Source: Streptomyces orinoci | GTDB taxonomy: Bacteria; Actinomycetota; Actinomycetes; Streptomycetales; Streptomycetaceae | Assembly: GCF_003121295.1 (NCBI RefSeq) | Contig: NZ_PHNC01000031.1 | Span: 808,439 to 872,438 of the forward strand | Reading direction: 5' to 3' | Length of the DNA: 64,000 nucleotides | Part shown: positions 16,446 to 26,445 of the stretch, piece by piece | How the letters are laid out: every line of letters begins with the position of its first letter | How positions within the stretch are numbered: position 1 is the stretch's first letter | The notes under the pieces: generated by a model | The model's input: the letters and a program-made list of their open reading frames with translations, nothing else | The model's database searches: none | Told to the model about the DNA's origin: nothing | Made by a program: the position numbers and the translations under genes

Positions 16446-17028
16446 GGCGGCGGCATCTCCTTGGACGAAGTCGAAGTAAGGGGTGTGTCAGCGCGCTTAG
16501 GTTACCGAGCCGTCGAAGGGCCGCCGCACCCGACCCGCCCCTGAACCGATCACCCGCCCTCCGCCGTCCGTACGGCCGGAATTCATCGCTCACACCGGCC
16601 GCCGTCGAGAAGAAGACCGGGAAGCGGGCGGCGGACATGCGAACAGCGCACGGGCGGATTTCCGGAACGGGAAAGTGAAGGGCCGCCGGAACGATTCTTG
16701 GAATTGATCAGCCGTCCCTTGATCAATTCTGTAATCCATCCCGAGAACGCCCCGGCGACTCGAACGGAGTACCGGAAGTGCCCCGACCGGACCCCGGCAA
16801 AACGGGACGTTCCCTCGCCCCCCGGCCCGCTCCGATGCGTGTAACGTGCCCGTTTCGCCCGGCCCGGACAACCGCTCCGACCTGCGAATACCCGCTTCCG
16901 GAAGCCTGCCGCAGCACGGGACGGCCGCTGTTGTCAAGCCCCGAGATATGCCCTGACCTGCGGAAACGCCATTCAGAACGGGCACTTCCCGTGTTAGACT
17001 GGATAGCCACGGAAGGGGTACCTGTCAC
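16446..17028. other. Gene-free region with a perfect 10-bp inverted repeat
   Basis: 583 bases between the lipoprotein start and carD. I find no convincing gene. At 16701-16729 there is GAATTGATCA, a nine-base spacer and TGATCAATTC, perfectly complementary and strikingly AT-rich for this genome. The rest holds the promoter of the lipoprotein gene (not recognisable) and that of carD. Confidence 0.6.
16972..17000 (+). promoter_or_regulatory. Candidate carD promoter
   Basis: TTCAGA at 16972-16977 and TAGACT at 16995-17000 are spaced 17 bases apart, giving a primary-sigma-like promoter with a leader of roughly 20 bases and a GGAAGGGG ribosome site before the ATG. Confidence 0.5.
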
Positions 17029-17511
17029 ATGACGTTCAAGGTTGGCGACACCGTGGTCTATCCCCATCACGGGGCCGCGCTGATCGAGGCCATCGAAACT
17101 CGCCAGATCAAAGGCGTGGACAAGACCTACTTGGTGCTGAAGGTCGCCCAGGGTGACCTGACGGTTCGGGTGCCGGCGGACAATGCGGAGTTCGTCGGCG
17201 TTCGCGATGTGGTCGGCCAGGACGGGCTCGACCGGGTCTTCGAAGTGCTCCGCGCGCCCTACGCGGAAGAGCCGACGAACTGGTCCCGTCGCTACAAGGC
17301 AAACCTCGAGAAGCTCGCGTCCGGTGACGTGATCAAGGTCGCCGAGGTCGTGCGTGACCTCTGGCGCCGCGAGCGCGAGCGCGGTCTCTCCGCGGGCGAG
17401 AAGCGCATGCTCGCCAAGGCGCGCCAGATCCTGGTGAGCGAGCTGGCGCTCGCCGAGAACACCAACGAAGACAAGGCCGAGGCCCTGCTCGACGAGGTCC
17501 TCGCGTCCTGA
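17029..17511 (+). CDS. carD: CarD-family transcription factor
   Basis: A 160-residue RNA-polymerase-binding activator. The N-terminal RID domain begins TFKVGDTVVYPHHGAA (beta subunit contact) and the C-terminal helical domain carries the conserved Trp in RDLWRRERERGLSAGEK that props open the upstream edge of the transcription bubble. Length and sequence are typical. It stabilises open complexes at rRNA and housekeeping promoters. It precedes ispD-ispF, as in most actinobacteria. Confidence 0.96.
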   Translation: MTFKVGDTVVYPHHGAALIEAIETRQIKGVDKTYLVLKVAQGDLTVRVPADNAEFVGVRDVVGQDGLDRVFEVLRAPYAEEPTNWSRRYKANLEKLASGDVIKVAEVVRDLWRRERERGLSAGEKRMLAKARQILVSELALAENTNEDKAEALLDEVLAS

Positions 17512-17573
17512 CGCACCGGTGCCGGACGGCCTGACGTCTGGACACTCGACGTAGAAGTGCCGCGGTGCCCGCG

Positions 17574-17593
17574 CAATGACCGAAAAGTCATTG
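17574..17593. promoter_or_regulatory. Inverted repeat between carD and ispD
   Basis: CAATGAC-N6-GTCATTG, perfect 7-bp arms with an A-rich spacer, 62 bases after the carD stop and 150 bases before the ispD start. Could be an operator or a weak hairpin; there is no T run. Confidence 0.4.
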
Positions 17594-17742
17594 GACGGGC
17601 GCTGCGGCATCTCTGCTCAACAAGCGGTATTCCGGGCCGGGCAGCGGGACCAGTCGTCACGGAAGGGGCTGGTCCGAGGAACGCCCGGCACTTTGAGGCA
17701 ATACCCAACCCGGCCGAGGAAGCAAACCTGAACGCCATCGCC

Positions 17743-18501
17743 ATGTCTGATCGAGTCGAGACTTCCCCCGCCCGTACCGCGGCGGTCATCCCGGCGGCCG
17801 GCCGCGGGGTCCGGCTGGGCCCGGGCACTCCCAAGGCACTGCGCGCCCTGAGCGGCACCCCCATGCTGGTGCACGCGGTACGCGCCATGGCGGCCTCCCG
17901 CGCCGTCTCGCTGGTGGTGGTGGTCGCCCCACCGGACGGCACCGCGGAGGTGCGCAGCCTGCTGGACGAGTTCCCCCCGGCCGGGGACCGCACCGAGGTG
18001 CTGGTGGTCCCCGGCGGTGAGACCCGGCAGCAGTCGGTGCGGCTGGGCCTGAAGGCCGTGCCCGACGACTACGGCACTGTGCTGGTGCACGACGCCGCCC
18101 GGCCGCTGGTGCCGGTGGACACCGTGGACGCGGTGGTGGCCGCGGTCCGTGAGGGCGCGCCCGCGGTGGTGCCCGCGCTGCCGCTGGCCGACACCGTCAA
18201 GCAGGTGCAGCCGGCGGACGGCCCGGAGCCGGTGGTGGGCACCCCGGACCGGGCGGTGCTGCGCGCCGTGCAGACCCCGCAGGGCTTTGACCGCCACACC
18301 CTGCTCCAGGCGCATGAGCGCTATGCCCACACCGCCCTGGAGGGCGAGGGCGCCACCGACTGCGCCGGGCTGGTGGAGCGGATGGGCGTCCCGGTGGTGG
18401 TGGTGCGCGGCCATGAGGAGGCGTTCAAGGTGACCCGGCCGCTGGACCTGGTGCTGGCCGAGGCCGTGCTCGCCCGCCGGAGGGCCAACGATGGCTTCTG
18501 A
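17743..18501 (+). CDS. ispD: 2-C-methyl-D-erythritol 4-phosphate cytidylyltransferase
   Basis: Third step of the non-mevalonate isoprenoid pathway, joining MEP and CTP. The 252-residue protein has the nucleotide-binding AVIPAAGRGVRLGPGTPKAL near the N-terminus, VLVHDAARPLVP in the centre and TDCAGLVER near the end. The ATG at 17743 keeps the usual short N-terminus; the ribosome site is weak. The coding sequence overlaps ispF by 11 bases, so the two consecutive pathway enzymes are co-translated. Confidence 0.95.
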   Translation: MSDRVETSPARTAAVIPAAGRGVRLGPGTPKALRALSGTPMLVHAVRAMAASRAVSLVVVVAPPDGTAEVRSLLDEFPPAGDRTEVLVVPGGETRQQSVRLGLKAVPDDYGTVLVHDAARPLVPVDTVDAVVAAVREGAPAVVPALPLADTVKQVQPADGPEPVVGTPDRAVLRAVQTPQGFDRHTLLQAHERYAHTALEGEGATDCAGLVERMGVPVVVVRGHEEAFKVTRPLDLVLAEAVLARRRANDGF

Positions 18502-19012
18502 GACCTCGCCGCCCGCCCTGCCGCCCGTACTGCCCCTGGTCGGCATCGGTACCGATGTGCACGCCTTCGAGGAGGGCCGTGAGCTGTGGTGCGCGGGCCT
18601 GCGCTGGCCGGACGCCGGTGACGGTCTGGCCGGGCACTCCGACGGCGATGTGGCCGCGCACGCCGCCTGTGACGCGCTGTTCTCCGCCGCCGGCCTGGGC
18701 GATCTGGGCGCCCACTTCGGCACCGACCGCCCCGAGTGGTCCGGTGCCTCCGGGGTGACCCTGCTGGCCGAGGCGGCCCGGATCGTAAGGGCGGCCGGGT
18801 TCGGCATCGGCAATGTGGCGATCCAGGTGATCGGTGTACGCCCCAAGATCGGCAAGCGGCGCGCGGAGGCGCAGCGGGCGCTGTCCGAGGCGGTGGGCGC
18901 CCCCGTGTCCGTCTCCGGCACCACCACCGACGGCCTGGGCCTGACCGGCCGGGCGGAGGGGCTGGCGGCGGTGGCCACCGCCCTGGTCTACCGCGACGGC
19001 GCCACCGGCTGA
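18491..19012 (+). CDS. ispF: 2-C-methyl-D-erythritol 2,4-cyclodiphosphate synthase
   Basis: Fifth step of the MEP pathway, cyclising CDP-ME 2-phosphate with release of CMP. The 173-residue protein carries the Zn-binding GIGTDVHAF, the signature GHSDGDVAAHAACDALF, and the C-terminal TTTDGLGLTGR substrate loop. It forms a trimer in the family. It starts 11 bases before the end of ispD. In the streptomycete order I remember, cysS follows directly; here three genes intervene. Confidence 0.95.
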   Translation: MASETSPPALPPVLPLVGIGTDVHAFEEGRELWCAGLRWPDAGDGLAGHSDGDVAAHAACDALFSAAGLGDLGAHFGTDRPEWSGASGVTLLAEAARIVRAAGFGIGNVAIQVIGVRPKIGKRRAEAQRALSEAVGAPVSVSGTTTDGLGLTGRAEGLAAVATALVYRDGATG

Positions 19013-19104
19013 TCCTCTGCGGTCACCGTCCCGTGGCATACGGTGACCGTGAACCGACGTGTCGTCAGGCGCGCGGGCGCGCCGGCGCTCAAGGAAGGAT
19101 CCGG

Positions 19105-19515
19105 ATGGTGTCTGCCGAGCTCTCGGAAGATCTGAAGAAGTTCCTCGACGACAACCCCGTCTTCGCCGTGGTGGCCACGGTCCAGCCGGACGGCAGCCCC
19201 CAGCTGTCGGTGGTGTGGATCAAGCGGGACGGCGACGACCTGCTGATCTCCACCACCGTGGGGCGGCGCAAGGAGCGGAACCTGCGCCGGGACCCGCGGG
19301 TGACGGTCCTGATCAACCCGCATAACGCGCCCTACACCTATGCCGAGATCCGCGGCACGGCCACCCTCACTACGGAGGGTGGCCAGCAGCTGATCAACGA
19401 GCTGTCGCGGAAGTACACCGGCAAGGACTACGCCGACTTCAACCCGGCGGCCCAGGACGACGCCGAGCGGGTGGTGGTGCGCATCACCCCGCGGAAGGTC
19501 GTCGGCTCGCTCTGA
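19105..19515 (+). CDS. PPOX-class F420-dependent oxidoreductase
   Basis: A 136-residue split-barrel flavin/deazaflavin protein. Features are the N-terminal helix ELSEDLKKFLDDNPVFAVVATVQPDGSPQLSVVW, then strands ISTTVGRRKERNLRRDPRVTVLI and YAEIRGTATL, matching small F420H2-binding PPOX proteins. The ATG at 19105 has AAGGAAGG upstream, which excludes the longer open frame. Substrate unknown; such enzymes reduce enones or related cofactors using F420. It is the first of three genes lying between ispF and cysS. Confidence 0.85.
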   Translation: MVSAELSEDLKKFLDDNPVFAVVATVQPDGSPQLSVVWIKRDGDDLLISTTVGRRKERNLRRDPRVTVLINPHNAPYTYAEIRGTATLTTEGGQQLINELSRKYTGKDYADFNPAAQDDAERVVVRITPRKVVGSL

Positions 19516-19542
19516 CGGGCCGCCCGGCGCCGCCGGACGCCG

Positions 19543-20799
19543 TCAGACGCCCTCCGGCTTGCCGACGGCGATCCGTTCGGCCTCCTCCTGGACGGCCCGT
19601 TCGGCTTCCGCCTGCTCATACGGTCCCGTCTGGCGGTAGTGCCGGGGCTCCTGCAGAACGGCCGTCAGCCCGTTCTGCGGGACGGCCCGGCCGGCCGGCG
19701 GGGCGGAGTGGCGCCGCATCTCCTCGATGCCGCGCAGCACTGCCCGGCGCAGCCGCTTGGACAGCGGCCGTTCGATGCAGCGGTGGACCAGCCAGGCGGC
19801 CCCCAGCATCACCGCGATCAGCCCGGTCACCAGGGCCGGGGCGGGCACCCGGTCGCGCAGCCAGTAGATCACCGTCATCCCGATGTACTGGTGGATCAGA
19901 TACAGCGGGTAGGTGAGCGCTCCGGCGGTGGCCAGCCGGCGCCACTGGAGCCGGTCGAACCAGCCCAGCGCGATCATCGCCATCACCGCATAGGCCAGCG
20001 CCAGGATCAGTACGGCCGGCCAGACCGGGACCGAGCTGTTGGTGTTGTCCGAGACGCGCTTGGGCATGTGGTGCAGGGACAGCAGGAACGAGGACCCGGC
20101 GATGCCCCACAGCAGGGCCGTGGGCTTGAAGCGGTGCATCAGATAGAAGGCGATGCCCGCGATGAAGTGCGGCGCGAACAGCGGCATCGTCCACATGTCG
20201 AGCAGCTTGTCGTCGGTCACCTGCGCGGTGAGTGCGGCCACCGTCCACAGCCCGCAGAACATCACACACTTGCGGTAGGTGACGCCGGTGGCGACCACCA
20301 GGGCGAACAGCACATAGAACTTCAGCTCGATAAAGAGCGTCCAGTAGACGCCGTCCACATCCCAGACGCCCGCCCCCTGCTGGAGCATGGTCAGGTTGGT
20401 GAAGACGGCGTCCCAGCTCTTGAGGCTGCGTACCTGGGGCCAGAGCGAGATCACCGTGGCGGTCAGCAGTACGCCGAACCAGTAGGCCGGGTAGATCCGG
20501 GAGACCCGGGAGGCGATGAAGTCACCCAGGGTGCGGCCCCAGGTGCTCATACAGATGACAAAGCCGCTGATCAGGAAGAAGACCTCGACGCCCAGCCAGC
20601 CGTAGCGGCTGACCACGGTCAGATGCGGGAAGACCTCGGTGGGCGGGCGGCCCCAGCCGCCGTGCAGGTCGGTGTAGTGGTAGACGACCACCATCAGGGC
20701 GGCCAGCAGGCGCAGTCCGTCTAGTACATAGAGCCTGGGTGCGGAATGCGGGACGGCTACCGGGCCGCCATCGGGTCGGCCTCGGTTGGCGAAGCGCAT
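19543..20799 (-). CDS. Acyltransferase 3 family membrane protein
   Basis: A 418-residue protein with about ten membrane segments. The N-terminus is LYVLDGLRLLAALMVVVYHY, the family acyl-binding first helix with its conserved histidine, followed by the R-x10-H-like region (GVEVFFLISGFVICMS, SRVSRIYPAYW) of OafA-type O-acyltransferases. The ATG at 20799 has GGGAG eight bases upstream; an in-frame ATG at 20814 lacks one. It probably acylates a cell-surface or secreted glycan. The neighbouring gene is a clear paralogue. Confidence 0.85.
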   Translation of the reverse strand: MRFANRGRPDGGPVAVPHSAPRLYVLDGLRLLAALMVVVYHYTDLHGGWGRPPTEVFPHLTVVSRYGWLGVEVFFLISGFVICMSTWGRTLGDFIASRVSRIYPAYWFGVLLTATVISLWPQVRSLKSWDAVFTNLTMLQQGAGVWDVDGVYWTLFIELKFYVLFALVVATGVTYRKCVMFCGLWTVAALTAQVTDDKLLDMWTMPLFAPHFIAGIAFYLMHRFKPTALLWGIAGSSFLLSLHHMPKRVSDNTNSSVPVWPAVLILALAYAVMAMIALGWFDRLQWRRLATAGALTYPLYLIHQYIGMTVIYWLRDRVPAPALVTGLIAVMLGAAWLVHRCIERPLSKRLRRAVLRGIEEMRRHSAPPAGRAVPQNGLTAVLQEPRHYRQTGPYEQAEAERAVQEEAERIAVGKPEGV

Positions 20800-20861
20800 G
20801 TCGTCCACTCCCATGGATTAGTCGGATCTTCGTATGCGGCGGGCGTGCGCGCAGGAATGTT

Positions 20862-20882
20862 GACACAGGTCGAACCCGTGTC
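20862..20882. promoter_or_regulatory. Palindromic operator candidate upstream of acyltransferase 1
   Basis: GACACAGGT-CGA-ACCCGTGTC, 9-bp arms with one mismatch, 63 bases upstream of the acyltransferase ATG on the opposite strand. Resembles a homodimeric regulator site; no regulator gene is adjacent. Confidence 0.4.
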
Positions 20883-21002
20883 GCCGTGACAGCGGTCTCC
20901 TGTCCTCATGTTTCTGTGCGGTCTCCCCTGGATGGTGGTATTCATCTGCGCCCTGTGTGACCGTTCGGTGGCGAGTGGTTGAAGGGTTCGGATGTGCTTG
21001 CC

Positions 21003-22133
21003 CTACCCGGAACGGATGGCCGTCACTGCTTTCCGCATGGAGTCACCGACCCGGCGGGCCAGCGGGCGTTCCACCCACCGGTGCACCAACCAGGCGGCCA
21101 TCAGCATCCCCGCGACCAGCGCGGGCAACAGCACATAGCGCGGGAGACGCCCGTCGCCGTGCTTGATGATCACCCAGCCGATGCGCTCATGGAGCAGGTA
21201 GAGCGGATAGGTCAGCGCTCCGGCTGTGGACAGCCAACGCCACTCGAGCCGCTGTGTCCAGCCGAGGGCCACCGCCGCCAGGGCGAGGAAGAACAGCGTC
21301 AGCAGCAAGGCGGCCGGCCAATGCGGAACCTTGTGCCCCATATATCCCTCGGCGCGGCCCTGTGCGGCCAGCAGATCATGCTGAGTGATCAGGAAACATC
21401 CGCCGATGATCAGCCAGAGCGCTTGGTTCGGGCCGAACCGGTACATCAGGCAGAAGGAAATTCCCGCGATGAAATACCAGCAGTCCCCGGGCATCAGTAC
21501 CGTGCTCAGCGGCTCGGCCCCGGTGGCCCTGGCGACGAGCGCGGCAAAGGCCCAGACCAGGCAGAAGCCCACCGCCCGCCGGTAGCTCAGGCCCCGCCAG
21601 ACGACCAGGGCGAACAGCAGGTAGAACCGCATTTCCACCCAGAGTGTCCAGTAGACCCCGTCCACCGGTTCCACCCCCAGGGGTTCCTGGAGCATCGTCA
21701 GGTTGACGGCGGCATCCCGCAGCCCCGGCCGGGGGTTGACCTGTGGCCAGCGCCACAGCACCACGGTCACCGCCAGCACCGCGAACCAGTACGCCGGATA
21801 GAGCCGGGTGATCCGGGAGACCGCGAACTCCGCCAGTCCGCGCCGCCAGCCGCTCAGACAGATGACAAAGCCGCTGATCAGGAAGAACAGCTGGACTCCC
21901 AGCCAGCCGTAGGAGGCCGGCAGATGGCCGCGGGGGAAAAGGGTGTGCGGGGAACGGGGCCAGGCGCCGCTGCCGAAGGCCAGGTAGTGGTACGCCACCA
22001 CCATCAGCGCCGCACCCAGCCGCAGCCCGTCCAGCGCGCCCAGCCGGTGCCGGGCCCGCTCACCCCCGGCCCGGCATGGGGGCAGGACCGGCCGGCCGGG
22101 ATGCTCCTGCTGTACCGGCAGAGTGGAGTGCAC
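21003..22133 (-). CDS. Acyltransferase 3 family membrane protein (tandem paralogue)
   Basis: A 376-residue paralogue of the preceding protein with the same landmarks: LDGLRLGAALMVVAYHYLAF, LGVQLFFLISGFVICLSG, SRITRLYPAYWF and PLYLLHERIG. The start is assigned to a GTG at 22133 because AGGAGG lies four bases upstream; the longer frame adds an unlikely basic N-terminus. Both genes run the same way, separated by about 200 bases, and look like a duplication. Likely O-acetylation or acylation of a surface sugar. No polysaccharide genes are next to them. Confidence 0.83.
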   Translation of the reverse strand: MHSTLPVQQEHPGRPVLPPCRAGGERARHRLGALDGLRLGAALMVVAYHYLAFGSGAWPRSPHTLFPRGHLPASYGWLGVQLFFLISGFVICLSGWRRGLAEFAVSRITRLYPAYWFAVLAVTVVLWRWPQVNPRPGLRDAAVNLTMLQEPLGVEPVDGVYWTLWVEMRFYLLFALVVWRGLSYRRAVGFCLVWAFAALVARATGAEPLSTVLMPGDCWYFIAGISFCLMYRFGPNQALWLIIGGCFLITQHDLLAAQGRAEGYMGHKVPHWPAALLLTLFFLALAAVALGWTQRLEWRWLSTAGALTYPLYLLHERIGWVIIKHGDGRLPRYVLLPALVAGMLMAAWLVHRWVERPLARRVGDSMRKAVTAIRSG

Positions 22134-22193
22134 CAGCCCTCCTGGGGATCGGGCCGCGAGGCGTGCCGGGGAAGCTATCACGCGAATTTGTAC

Positions 22194-22208
22194 TTTTGCC
22201 GCAAAAGC
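22194..22208. promoter_or_regulatory. AT-rich divergent promoter region with CTTTTG-CCG-CAAAAG palindrome
   Basis: The gap 22134-22305 between the second acyltransferase and cysS is locally AT-rich (22180-22235) and contains a perfect 6-bp inverted repeat with a CCG centre. A likely operator or promoter element for the acyltransferase. cysS itself appears leaderless, with TACCCT at 22294-22299 and no Shine-Dalgarno before its GTG. Confidence 0.4.
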
Positions 22209-22305
22209 GTAAATAGCCGACAAAGCGCAGCAGTTTGGAGCAGTGGCCGGATCGCGGCCCGGCTGCGGGCCCTGGGCACTGCCATGGGGCCACTACCCTG
22301 GTTCC

Positions 22306-23697
<1,392 letters not shown>

Positions 23698-23785
23698 GCG
23701 ACACTTTTAGCAGGCACGCCTTTGTGTCTGTACCAGCACGTCCGTACCAAGCACGTCAAACGCAGTAGCAGGAAACAGGTGACCC

Positions 23786-24736
23786 ATGGCCGGCAACAGC
23801 CAGCGCAGGAACCGCCGTACGTCCAACAAGAAGGGCGCGACGGTCGGCAGCGGCGGCCAGCGACGCCGGGGCCTGGAGGGAAAGGGCCCGACCCCGCCCG
23901 CGCATATGCGCAAGGGCCACAAGAAGAACCGGCTCGCCAACGCCCAGGCCAAGCAGTCGGCCCGCCGCCCGGCCCCGCGCCGCGGCGGCCCCAAGGGTGC
24001 CAATGAGCTGGTCGTGGGCCGTAACTCGGTGGTCGAGGCGCTGCGCGAGGGCGTACCCGCCAACACCCTCTACGTCCAGCAGTTCCTGGACAACGACGAG
24101 CGGGTGCGCGAGGCGCTCCAGCTCGCCGCCGAGCGCGGCCTCAATCTGATGGAGGCTCCCCGCCCGGAGCTGGACCGGATGACCAACGGCCTGCACCACC
24201 AGGGCCTGGTGCTGTCCGTCCCGCCGTATGACTACGCCCACCCCGAGGACCTCACCGCCGCCGCCTTCGACGACGGCGAGGACCCGCTGATCGTCGCCCT
24301 GGACGGCATCACCGACCCGCGCAACCTCGGTGCCGTGGTCCGCTCCGTCTCCGCCTTCGGCGGGCACGGCGTGGTGGTGCCCGAGCGGCGTGCCGCCGGG
24401 ATGACCGCCAGCGCCTGGAAGACCTCGGCCGGCACCGCCGCCCGTACGCCGGTGGCCCGCGCCACCAATATGACCCGGACCCTGGAGGCGTACCAGAAGC
24501 AGGGCCTGATGGTGGTCGGCCTGGCCGCCGACGGTGATATGGAGCTGCACGAGCTGGACGCCCTGGAGGGTCCGGTGGTCATCGTGGTCGGCAGCGAGGG
24601 CAAGGGCCTGTCCCGGCTGGTCGGCGAGACCTGTGACTTCCGGGTGCGGATCCCGATGCCGGGCGGCGCCGAGTCGCTCAACGCGGGTGTCGCCGCGGGT
24701 GTGGTGCTCTACGAGGCGGCGCGCCGCCGCGCCTGA
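23786..24736 (+). CDS. rlmB: 23S rRNA (guanosine-2'-O-)methyltransferase RlmB (TrmH/SpoU family)
   Basis: A 316-residue SPOUT methyltransferase. The basic N-terminal extension (about 70 residues, NSQRRNRRTSNKK... PRRGG) is typical of actinobacteria. It is followed by the substrate-binding domain (NELVVGRNSVVEAL) and the trefoil-knot motifs DGITDPRNLGAVVRS, VVIVVGSEGKGLSRL and SLNAGVAAGVVLYEA. It 2'-O-methylates a 23S rRNA guanosine. Ends with a strong hairpin terminator. Confidence 0.92.
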   Translation: MAGNSQRRNRRTSNKKGATVGSGGQRRRGLEGKGPTPPAHMRKGHKKNRLANAQAKQSARRPAPRRGGPKGANELVVGRNSVVEALREGVPANTLYVQQFLDNDERVREALQLAAERGLNLMEAPRPELDRMTNGLHHQGLVLSVPPYDYAHPEDLTAAAFDDGEDPLIVALDGITDPRNLGAVVRSVSAFGGHGVVVPERRAAGMTASAWKTSAGTAARTPVARATNMTRTLEAYQKQGLMVVGLAADGDMELHELDALEGPVVIVVGSEGKGLSRLVGETCDFRVRIPMPGGAESLNAGVAAGVVLYEAARRRA

Positions 24737-24749
24737 TCGCCCTGGTTGA

Positions 24750-24786
24750 GGTGCGGCCGCGGAAGATCATCTTCCGTGGCCGCACC
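24750..24786 (+). terminator. Terminator after rlmB
   Basis: GGTGCGGCC.CGGAAGAT directly followed by its complement ATCTTCCG.GGCCGCACC, with one mismatch, 14 bases after the rlmB stop. Confidence 0.85.
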
Positions 24787-24864
24787 GCCAGTTGGGGACC
24801 TTGACGGGTCTCGGACACCTTGGCCCGGTCAAGGCAGTGTCCTTATCTCCGGTCACTCGGTTAG

Positions 24865-26445
24865 ATGAGTGTGGACACCAGAACACCCCGCACACCCACG
24901 GGGGGAAGCTCTTCCGGGTACGACGACCAGCCCGCGCTGAGTACGGTGAAGGTTCCCTCCGACCCCGCGCAGGTCTCCGGAAATCACCTGAGCTTCCGTG
25001 TACAGCTCGCGCGCCCCCCGCGAGCCGCCCGGCGGATCGCCGTAGCCGCCGACACGGCGCAGCTGCCCACGGTCCCGGGCGCGGCCAGGCGCCGCCCCGT
25101 GGTGTGGAGCGGGCGGACCGAGCCCGGCGACGCGGCGCCCACCCAACTCCTGGACGCCGTGCGGGAGTCCGGCGTCACCACGGCCACCAGAGCCGTCGGC
25201 GGAGACGTCGGCGCCACCCAGGTGCTGCCCCGGGTCGGGGTGGGCGCTCCGCCCATGATCGGCCAGCGTGGCCCGATCGGCCCCGAGGACAGCACCCAAC
25301 TGCTGTCCACCGTACGTCCGTCCATGGCGGACGATGGCGAACCTCCGTACGAGCATGGTGAGTTCGACGAGGAGTTCGACGCCCCGCGTGGCGGCCGCCA
25401 GGGCAACGACCCGGTCAAGCACGCCTATTACCCCGGGCGCCGGATGAACCTGGGCGTGGTGCTGCTTCCGCTGCGGGTCTTCCTCGGCCTGATCTCCATC
25501 TGCGCCGGCATGGGCAAGCTCTGCGACCCGGTCTACTTCGACGGCGGCAAGCGCGGCTCCATGGTCACCTGGCTGACCGCGCTGCACCCCTGGAGCGCGG
25601 CCGCCCCGCTGCGGGCCTTCGCGCTGAGCCACCCGGTGGGCTCCGGGCTCACCGTGGCCTTCCTCCAGATCGTCGTCGGCGTCCTGACCATCTTCGGCCT
25701 CTGGCAGCGGCTGGCCGCCGGCATCGGGATGCTGCTCTCGGCGGCCCTGCTGGTGACCGTCACCTGGCGGACCGTTCCGGTCTACGCCGCGCCGGACATC
25801 ATCTACCTGGCCGCCTGGAGCCCGCTGGTGATCGCCGGGGCGCCGTTCTACTCGGTGGACGGCCGGCTGGCGGGCGAGGCCTGGCGGCGGCTGGGCCCGC
25901 GCGCCGGGCTGTGGGAGCTGCGGCGGCGGGTGCTGCGCCGGGGCACGGTGATGGCCACCGTGCTGATCGGGGCCTCGCTGATCACCGGTTCGGTGCTGGG
26001 CGGTGCCGTACGGTCCTCGCAGAACGCGCCCGTGCCCGGGCCGGCCGCGCCGCCGGCCAACAGTCTGCCGGGCTCCCCGCTGCCGATGCGGCCCAGCACC
26101 ACCCCGCGCGGCTCGCACGGCCCGTCCTCCGGCGCCACGCCCAAGCCGGGCGCCGGCGGCCACCGGACGGCGGCGCCCACCCCCTCCGCCACCGCGCCCC
26201 GCGGCACCGCCAAGTCCCCGGCGGGTTCCACCGCGGCCACCGGCGGGCGTCCGGGCAGCAGCTCGCCGCACTCCGCGCCGCAGACCCCGCACCACCAGCC
26301 CGCGGCCCCGGCGGCCCCGCACCACAACTCCTCCGGCGGCTCGGCAGCCTCCGGTGGCACGGGCGGCGGCTCCTCCGGCGGCACGGGCGGTGGCTCGGAC
26401 TCCGCCGGTTCGGGCGGCGGCGCGCTGGGCGGTCTCCTCGGCTGA
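24865..26445 (+). CDS. DoxX-family membrane protein with long disordered termini
   Basis: A 526-residue protein in three parts. Residues 1-185 are hydrophilic and disordered, with repeated TQLL/TQVL-type stretches. About 190-355 is a DoxX four-helix membrane domain (LGVVLLPLRVFLGLISICAGMGKL, then two further helices) plus a fifth helix near 365. From about 390 the tail is Pro/Ser/Gly-rich, ending in GGSS/GGTGGG repeats. DoxX proteins form membrane redox complexes, in mycobacteria with SodA/SseA; here no partner is adjacent. Followed by the tandem repeat region. Confidence 0.82.
   Translation: MSVDTRTPRTPTGGSSSGYDDQPALSTVKVPSDPAQVSGNHLSFRVQLARPPRAARRIAVAADTAQLPTVPGAARRRPVVWSGRTEPGDAAPTQLLDAVRESGVTTATRAVGGDVGATQVLPRVGVGAPPMIGQRGPIGPEDSTQLLSTVRPSMADDGEPPYEHGEFDEEFDAPRGGRQGNDPVKHAYYPGRRMNLGVVLLPLRVFLGLISICAGMGKLCDPVYFDGGKRGSMVTWLTALHPWSAAAPLRAFALSHPVGSGLTVAFLQIVVGVLTIFGLWQRLAAGIGMLLSAALLVTVTWRTVPVYAAPDIIYLAAWSPLVIAGAPFYSVDGRLAGEAWRRLGPRAGLWELRRRVLRRGTVMATVLIGASLITGSVLGGAVRSSQNAPVPGPAAPPANSLPGSPLPMRPSTTPRGSHGPSSGATPKPGAGGHRTAAPTPSATAPRGTAKSPAGSTAATGGRPGSSSPHSAPQTPHHQPAAPAAPHHNSSGGSAASGGTGGGSSGGTGGGSDSAGSGGGALGGLLG

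Noticed and set aside
16964..16995. SigR-type promoter for carD (GGAA...GTT)
   Set aside because: The spacing between the two boxes is 26 bases rather than about 18.
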